Positions 14,301 to 64,000 of a DNA stretch of 64,000 nt are shown piece after piece (position 1 is the first letter of the stretch; each line of letters opens with the position of its first letter). This DNA is from Zeus faber. Lineage: Eukaryota > Chordata > Actinopteri > Zeiformes > Zeidae. The notes under the pieces were generated by a model. That model saw nothing but the letters and a program-made list of their open reading frames with translations, was not told where the DNA came from and searched no databases. The stretch is taken from NCBI GenBank assembly GCA_960531495.1, contig OY482851.1, positions 10,934,329 to 10,998,328 on the forward strand, written 5' to 3'. Made by a program: the position numbers and the translations under genes.

Positions 14301-14440
14301 CTTTGTCACCGGTCTCTCACCTTCCAATGGTAATGCAGTCATCCTTACTGTCATAGACTGGTTCAGTAAACGCTCCCATTTTCTGCCATTACCCTCTACC
14401 AGGGAGACAATAGTAATATTTAGTATTGTAACACTATGAG
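11330..14440 (+). mobile_element. Degenerate Ty3/gypsy-type LTR retrotransposon internal region (gag-pol remnant)
   Basis: Fragments lie in the expected order. A gag-like helical piece is at 11539-11757 (QQLTNIAEGLQEMAAHQDR). An aspartic protease motif DSGA is encoded at 12500-12511. Reverse transcriptase follows at about 12955-13560, with [13 protein letters not shown] and the catalytic YLDD at 13373-13384. RNase H is at about 13680-14040 ([15 protein letters not shown]). An integrase zinc-finger-like piece (CPNKTC) and core piece (VIDWFSKRSHFLPLP) are at about 14070-14430. Frameshifts and stops separate them, for example a shift just after the protease motif and stops near 13157, 13256 and 13555, so it cannot be functional. 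I see no env, no intact LTRs and no clean ends; both boundaries are approximate. It lies upstream of dmxl1 in the same orientation. Confidence 0.88.
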
Positions 14441-14956
14441 CCTGAGCTGCATCTTTAATAACATTGTGACCTACTTCCCAAAGCAGAAAAGTCAACAGTC
14501 TCACCATTGCCACAGAAAAGAACGTCCTCAGCTCTTCATAATGTCACTGGCATGTCAGCCATTTTAATTATTCATGTGGAGACTGTCTATGTCATTTATC
14601 TCCACATTCCTTAATTGAGCTTGAAATGTCCTCCTCGTTGCTTCCATAGTTTTCTGCCCATTACAGCGAAGGGCACAAGGAATGTCATCTACCACTGTGT
14701 ACACTATGATTAACAAGGAGACTGTTGACCTTAGATCACACCACAAACTATGGTTTACACACAAGCAAAGCAATTTTCTAAAAGTTTTGTATGGAACACT
14801 GTGCACTGTACGTAGAATATAATTCATCAAACCATGCAATCATTTACGTACAGTTAAGTCATAGCACGATTGAAGTCAAATAGATAATTTTTGTTACTTT
14901 GAGTTGAGCCCCAAATTAGACTTCCTTGAGGATGGTCCTTTGACTGAAACGTCAGA

Positions 14957-15360
14957 TTATACCAGTGCGGGAAAGTAACAAAGTACAAGTACTTAAGTAC
15001 ATTTTTCAGGTGTCTGTACTTTAAGTATATTCAGTTTCAAAGACTTTTGACTTTTTCTCCACTATGTTATAATTATTCTGCTACATTTCTTACACAATTA
15101 TGTTACTTTAGGTTTTTTTTGTCATCTGGATATTTATAGACATTTACCTTTGAAAATATGGATTTATATCCATGTACATTCTTTAAATCACCATTTATAT
15201 TTAACACCTAACCCATCTGCAGAAAAGACGTACGTAATGTTGGATTACAGACTGAATATGAATATAAGTACTTTTACTTGTAATACTTTAAGTACATTTA
15301 AGAGTTAGTTATTTTGCTTAAGTAGAAACGTTCACATGGCACTTTCACTTTTGAGAGTAA
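14957..15360. mobile_element. DNA-transposon remnant with AAGTA-rich ends
   Basis: The left part reads GGAAAGTAACAAAGTACAAG and the right part repeats AAGTACTTTTACTTG and CTTTAAGTACATTTAAG. These words are typical of an abundant teleost non-autonomous DNA transposon (known by recall, not verified). No coding sequence is present and the ends are approximate. Confidence 0.45.
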
Positions 15361-15374
15361 TTTTGTGTGTGCGT

Positions 15375-15379
<5 letters not shown>

Positions 15380-15417
<38 letters not shown>
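15380..15417. repeat. (CA)n microsatellite
   Basis: Nineteen CA units. Confidence 0.97.
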
Positions 15418-15419
<2 letters not shown>

Positions 15420-15420
<1 letters not shown>

Positions 15421-16980
15421 CGTAAGACGGGTCAATAGTGACATCCTGTGGTTGTTTAAGTTAAATCAGACTAAAATTCCCCAGGCCTCAATTTCGAAAA
15501 CCAAGATGGCATTTTCTATGGTAACAAGCATATTCTGCCATATTGTCAGAAGCCTATTGCATTTTTGAACATCATTGTGGTCCAAATTTCTATTTTTTAT
15601 TTTGTTTCTACCAAGGCTCACCTGTGACACAGAAAGGCTGTATTATATTGCAATGCAAACTATTTTCTTGATGAATAAAAATATATTTACTTTCATAGAA
15701 TTATGTGGATTTGTACAGAAACCTATCAACAACCAACAGAGCAAAATAGTATGTACCAGCATGCACCAAGAGCTTCCATGGAGTGAAAAGGAAAAGGACT
15801 ATGCATGCAAGTGTAATATTGCATAAAGGGTTGACTGTATGATGGCAGTGGGTTTAAAAACAAATTCTCCACCCTGGTGTAAAACACCAAGTCAGCAGTT
15901 CAGACCAGACTTGTCCTTGGGGGTCAAGGTGAAGCCAAGTCCCGCTGTGATGGAAGAACCATGACGGTGTTATCCTGAACATAAGTGACCTCCTCTGACC
16001 GCACTCACGCACAAATTAATTTGTCAAAAGCGTTGAACTTTTCTCCATCTGTCCCTAGAAGGACAACCTATTGAACACTTGAAGCAGGTCTGTGAAAGAC
16101 ACACTTACGGCCTTGTTCAGATATTGTACATCAGAGATTTATTTTATTATTATTCCAAGAGATTATAATGAAGTCCCCCCATTCCACTCCCTGCCGCATA
16201 TGACAATGAAGGCCTGTGCATTCACTTCTCTGCTTCCTTGACCTGTTTGAGAGCAGCAGTCTGGATTAATGTTAACGTTCAACTGTATATCTTAGAGGTG
16301 CTGCTGGAAAATTTTGATTTTTGAATTTAATTCCAAAGACGTGTGTGGTTATCTGGGTGGTTCCACGCTTACGGTGCCATTGAGCCCTTGTAACTCTTTA
16401 GAATGAAGCTTCATTTTTAATCGTTTTACAACAATCGACTAAACACGCACTTACCCATTCCAACATTGTGATTACCCAACTCAGGTAATAATACTCTCCC
16501 TCCCCGCTTTTCAGGTTTCTGTGCTGAAGATGGCTTAAATGGGTAACAGGGCTGAGTTTTTAGCGTAGAATTTGCAAACACACAAAAATGTGGCTGACTA
16601 GCGTCCATGCTAATAACGGTGTCAGGACAATAAGGACATTCTGATGATTTACCTAACATTGATTTTGACAAAATAAATAAGCCATTTCAAGCTGTCGCCA
16701 CATCTCAACATCACAGTGTCGGAGAAAATGCAGAAATAATAAGGAGCGAATTGAGCCTGCTTCTTCCCACGGCCTGCGGGGGAATTCAGCGTGAATTTTA
16801 TGGGACAAAACTAAAATGTGTGGATTTTTTTTTTTTTTTTTTTCATAACCTCGAATGAATTACTAAAAAAGATGTTTCAAGCATGAGCTGTGAAATAGAT
16901 TTGCACGATGATGCACTGATGATGCGATATCAGAAGGGTATTTCATCGATTTCATGTGTCAAGGTAACGTCTGGTTATGA
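15420..16980. other. Intergenic stretch upstream of the dmxl1 promoter, nothing recognised
   Basis: AT-rich unique-looking DNA with a poly-T run at about 16827-16843. No ORF, RNA gene or repeat family could be supported. Confidence 0.5.
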
Positions 16981-16997
16981 GTGGGCTGGCACAGGCG

Positions 16998-17008
16998 AAA
17001 ATGGCGGC
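16998..17008 (+). promoter_or_regulatory. YY1-like site
   Basis: AAAATGGCGGC matches the YY1 consensus (AANATGGCGGC) in the core promoter of dmxl1. Confidence 0.6.
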
Positions 17009-17024
17009 TTTCCGAGTGCCGCGG

Positions 17025-17043
17025 ACTACAAGACCCACAATGC
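17025..17043 (+). promoter_or_regulatory. ZNF143/Staf-like element
   Basis: The word ACTACAAGACCCACAATGC matches 15 of 19 positions of the vertebrate ACTACAATTCCCAGCATGC promoter motif. It lies 17 bp downstream of the YY1-like site. Confidence 0.6.
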
Positions 17044-17392
17044 ACCCGCGGACCGGCGCGTCATCACCGTGACACATCTACAACATTGGGGACAGCTTCC
17101 TCATTAGGATGCCTTTTATTTGTTGGTTAACTTTCGGGGAGACGTCTGCCCGTCTCTGCGACTCGGCTTTTTGAACAGGGGTCGGCGTGTGACCGTCACG
17201 GCGCCTGGGGTTCGCCGCCCACCGAGTAACATGGTTGATGTCCGGCTCCCTTCTAGCTAGCGCGCTGGCTTCGGTCGGCGCTCGTCTCCCGCTACCGTGC
17301 GCTAGCGCTAACTGACCCGAGTCGTGTGCAACGTTTCAGACCCCACGTCAACGCTGCAGCCAGTGGACGTGGTCGCTAAACAACCTTCCCGG

Positions 17393-19438
17393 GTGAGTAG
17401 CTCTTCCCTCCTCAGCGTTCGGTTGTCTTCAGCCGTTTCGAGGGGTTTGTTTTGTGGGTTTTTGTTTTTCTTGTTGTTGTTTTCGGGCTAAACTTGACAG
17501 CTAACCCCAAGTTAGCTTCACAAGTTAACTCATTCTGGGGCTCGGATCTGTCTTAATTACCGCTGACGGTGTGCCGACAGTGTGTTTATTGAGAGGCCGA
17601 ACCTGTTTAATGCAGCCCGCAGACTCGTTCTCACGCTGTTATGTGGCTGACATAACGCCATTGCGATGTTATTCTGTTCTTTAACCGAAATAATGGGTCG
17701 AGATGCAAGACTCGCGAACGAGTCGCTCCCGGCGAACGACCCCTTTAAATGAGTCGGGAGTGTGGCGAGCCAAGCGGAAGGTAATCACCCAGGACTGAAT
17801 TAAAGGGCAACGGAATTTTGCGGAGTTCGTTATGAATGTAAGTGATTTACACTTAAACTTTACCCCCCCCCCCCCCCAAAAAAAAAAAAAAATGTTAACG
17901 GGAGAACGGCAACACGTGACGCTGCATCAGCATCATCTGGTTTGTGTTGTGATCTGTGTTCGCCATCGTCGCCCCCCCCCCACCGCACCTGCTGGAAGAA
18001 ACCTTCACATTCCTGCAGAAGAAAATGATACTTTCTCTGACAAAAATGACGGTTTTCAGCCCCAAATTCCGGCATCCGCACAGTTTGCATCCTCCCGTTT
18101 AAACCAACGCCCGTGCATTTCGTCATGCCAACCGAATGAAATGAACCGAGAGCCCGACAACCGAACTGATCGTTTTACTGAGTGATTCCTCATGGACCGA
18201 ATCTCAAAAAGGCAGCCAAAGCTTTCATCACTACTTGTGGGAATGTTGAACCTTATCACATGACTCTCCACAGACTTCAATTCAACCCGAATTTCTAGTA
18301 TATGCGCATTTATTGGTGTTTTGCAACAAAGCGGACCAAACCATTGCACCTTAATTGTCAAATTTGCACAAGAGTTGCGGGTAAGTAAATATTTGTTTTT
18401 CTATAGCACCTTTTTTTTTTTTGTTTTTTTGTTTTTAGAACACGCTGTTATAAAGTGCTTCACAAACAGACATGTGGCACAAAAAAAGAGACAGGATCTA
18501 TTAAAACAGAGTGGCCGTAAAACTAAAGTTTAGCAGGGCACGGCAAATAAATTGAAATATGTCAAACACTAACATTGAAATGAGCAGGACTTAAGGGTGT
18601 GACGTGAAAGTCAACAGCATTTGAGTGTGTGTTGTGTTGTCGGTTCTTTACTTTGCTCACAACTCTGCTGCTAACTGGGGAAAGTCCTGTTTTATAGGAA
18701 GCGAAGACAACCTATAATACATACTTATGACTGTATCCCTTACAGACTCTAGGGTGTCTGGTGATTCAATACGCATTAAAAGGCCACAAATCCCACTTGA
18801 TAAGGTTTTGTCTCGAACCCCACTCTGAGATTTTTGATGGACCCCCTGGGACCTTTATGAGGACCCCTGGGTGTTCCCAGCACCCTACGTTGAGATACAC
18901 TTCCACAAAAAAAAACCAGGCCTCTTTTGATGGCAAAATGTAGTTCATTTACTGCATGTCAGCCAACCCTGATTGCCCCTACCTGTATTTGCGAGACAAT
19001 ACATCAGTCATGGAGTGGATTTTCGACTAAAGTAACACCACCACTCGGTGCTTTATGTCCTGTTGTGACCCATTTGGTGTACTTGCGTGACCTGACCTAC
19101 TCATTGAAACAGTAGGATAATGAAAGACATGTACTGCCAGTTTAGGGAAATGGAACATATTTTGCATAGCTTAATGGTTTGATCAAGCTTACAAATGTGC
19201 TTCCACTCAATTCAACATGCAAACCAAATACTGTCTTTAGAATATTCCCAATGCGTTGTGACACTTGTCGTACTGTTGCTTTTGTATTCGATATAGTTTT
19301 TTGTGGGTCTCCTTGTGACAACGTGTAGCCTACTTTTATGTGACTACATGGAGAGACTTGAAATGAGGCTGAAATATATTCAGTTTTTCACTGTATAACT
19401 TGCTAACTTAATTTACTCTGTCTGTTTTTTTTGTACAG
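17393..19438 (+). other. dmxl1: dmxl1 intron 1
   Basis: The first part (to about 17800) is still CpG-rich. It contains C and A homopolymers at about 17864-17892 and GAACGA/GAGTCG-rich words at 17700-17760 that look repeat-derived. It ends with a long T-rich tract and TACAG at 19438. No coding sequence was seen. Confidence 0.6.
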
Positions 19439-19441
19439 GAA

Positions 19442-19525
19442 ATGTACAAGATCTACTACGCCAAGATGACCGTATCATTACACTGGTTTCCCATGGAAAT
19501 CACAAATGTTGACAGGATTGTGTGA
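19442..19525 (+). promoter_or_regulatory. Upstream ORF in the dmxl1 5' leader
   Basis: Exon 2 starts at 19439, and an ATG three bases later opens a 27-codon ORF ending in TGA at 19523-19525, 40 bp before the dmxl1 start. Its Kozak context (GAAATGT) is weak to moderate. It could lower translation of the main ORF. Confidence 0.5.
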
Positions 19526-19565
19526 GAAAGGAGGTGGAAACGACTAACAGCTAAAAGCAAGAACC

Positions 19566-63702
<44,137 letters not shown>

Positions 63703-64000
63703 GTAATTTTCGTAGGATTTCACAGACAAAGCTTGACTATTGCAGTTTTTAATGGCACCATTTTTGGTTCTGCAGCACGAAAGCTGCTGCCAATACTATG
63801 CTAGCTGCTTATTCAAATGATCGTCATCTCACTATTAAGGGCACGCCAAGTTGTATTGAAGAGGGAGGCGTGTGACTTGACTTCACATGAATCATGATGG
63901 CTCATATTACGGCTGGGCGATATACATTTTCAATGGAAATTAAATCCCTTCAGTAGTTCACACTCAATATAAAAGAGAACGGGGACAAGATACACATAAA

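Larger units (their letters stand above)
16980..17392 (+). promoter_or_regulatory. dmxl1: dmxl1 CpG-rich promoter and non-coding exon 1
   Basis: A sharp rise in G+C and CpG begins near 16980 and continues past 17500. It holds a YY1-like AAAATGGCGGC word at 16998-17008 and a ZNF143-like element at 17025-17043. There is no TATA box, which fits a housekeeping promoter. Exon 1 is inferred to end at 17392, before the strong donor GTGAGT at 17393-17398. It contains no start codon that leads into the protein, so it is 5' UTR. The transcription start is not visible and probably lies just downstream of the two motifs. Confidence 0.65.

Overview
The window is vertebrate and almost certainly teleost DNA. 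Short coding exons with GT-AG introns are separated by long AT-rich stretches. There are many very long (CA/GT)n microsatellites, and fish-type mobile elements: a tRNA-headed SINE present twice, degraded Ty3/gypsy pol, an internally deleted Tc1/mariner copy and several MITE-like inverted-repeat elements. I see no bacterial, phage, CRISPR or operon-like content.

The dominant feature is the 5' two thirds of one large plus-strand gene, dmxl1 (DmX-like 1, rabconnectin-3 alpha family, related to yeast Rav1). It has a GC-rich promoter and a non-coding first exon near 16.98-17.39 kb, a start codon at 19566, and 30 coding exons that I could chain phase to phase up to 63702. Together they encode 2197 in-frame residues (6591 nt, no internal stop). 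The gene runs off the right edge, so the last part, including the C-terminal WD40 repeats expected from the family, is missing. In the family this protein acts with WDR7 to regulate assembly and activity of the V-ATPase proton pump on endomembranes.

Layout. 1-1.1 kb: a GC-rich island holding a probable first coding exon with signal peptide of an unidentified minus-strand gene that leaves the window on the left. 1.1-11.3 kb: intergenic, with microsatellites and small inverted repeats. 11.3-14.4 kb: a decayed Ty3/gypsy element (gag, protease, RT, RNase H and integrase fragments). 14.4-16.9 kb: intergenic, with a DNA-transposon remnant. 17-64 kb: dmxl1. Its introns carry a 207-bp fold-back element (intron 2), a duplicated segment with a conserved short ORF (intron 4), a hAT-like end touching the exon 6 acceptor (intron 5), a nested gypsy/SINE cluster (intron 8), a TIR-bounded MITE (intron 22), a second SINE copy (intron 26) and a deleted Tc1 element (intron 30).

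The gene itself is ordinary. The points that most merit a second look are the fold-back element that shares its ends with a gypsy LTR, the duplicated 32-codon ORF, the unidentified signal-peptide exon, two successive NAGNAG acceptors, a GC-AG intron and the transposon end at the exon 6 acceptor. I found no convincing undescribed multi-gene system.
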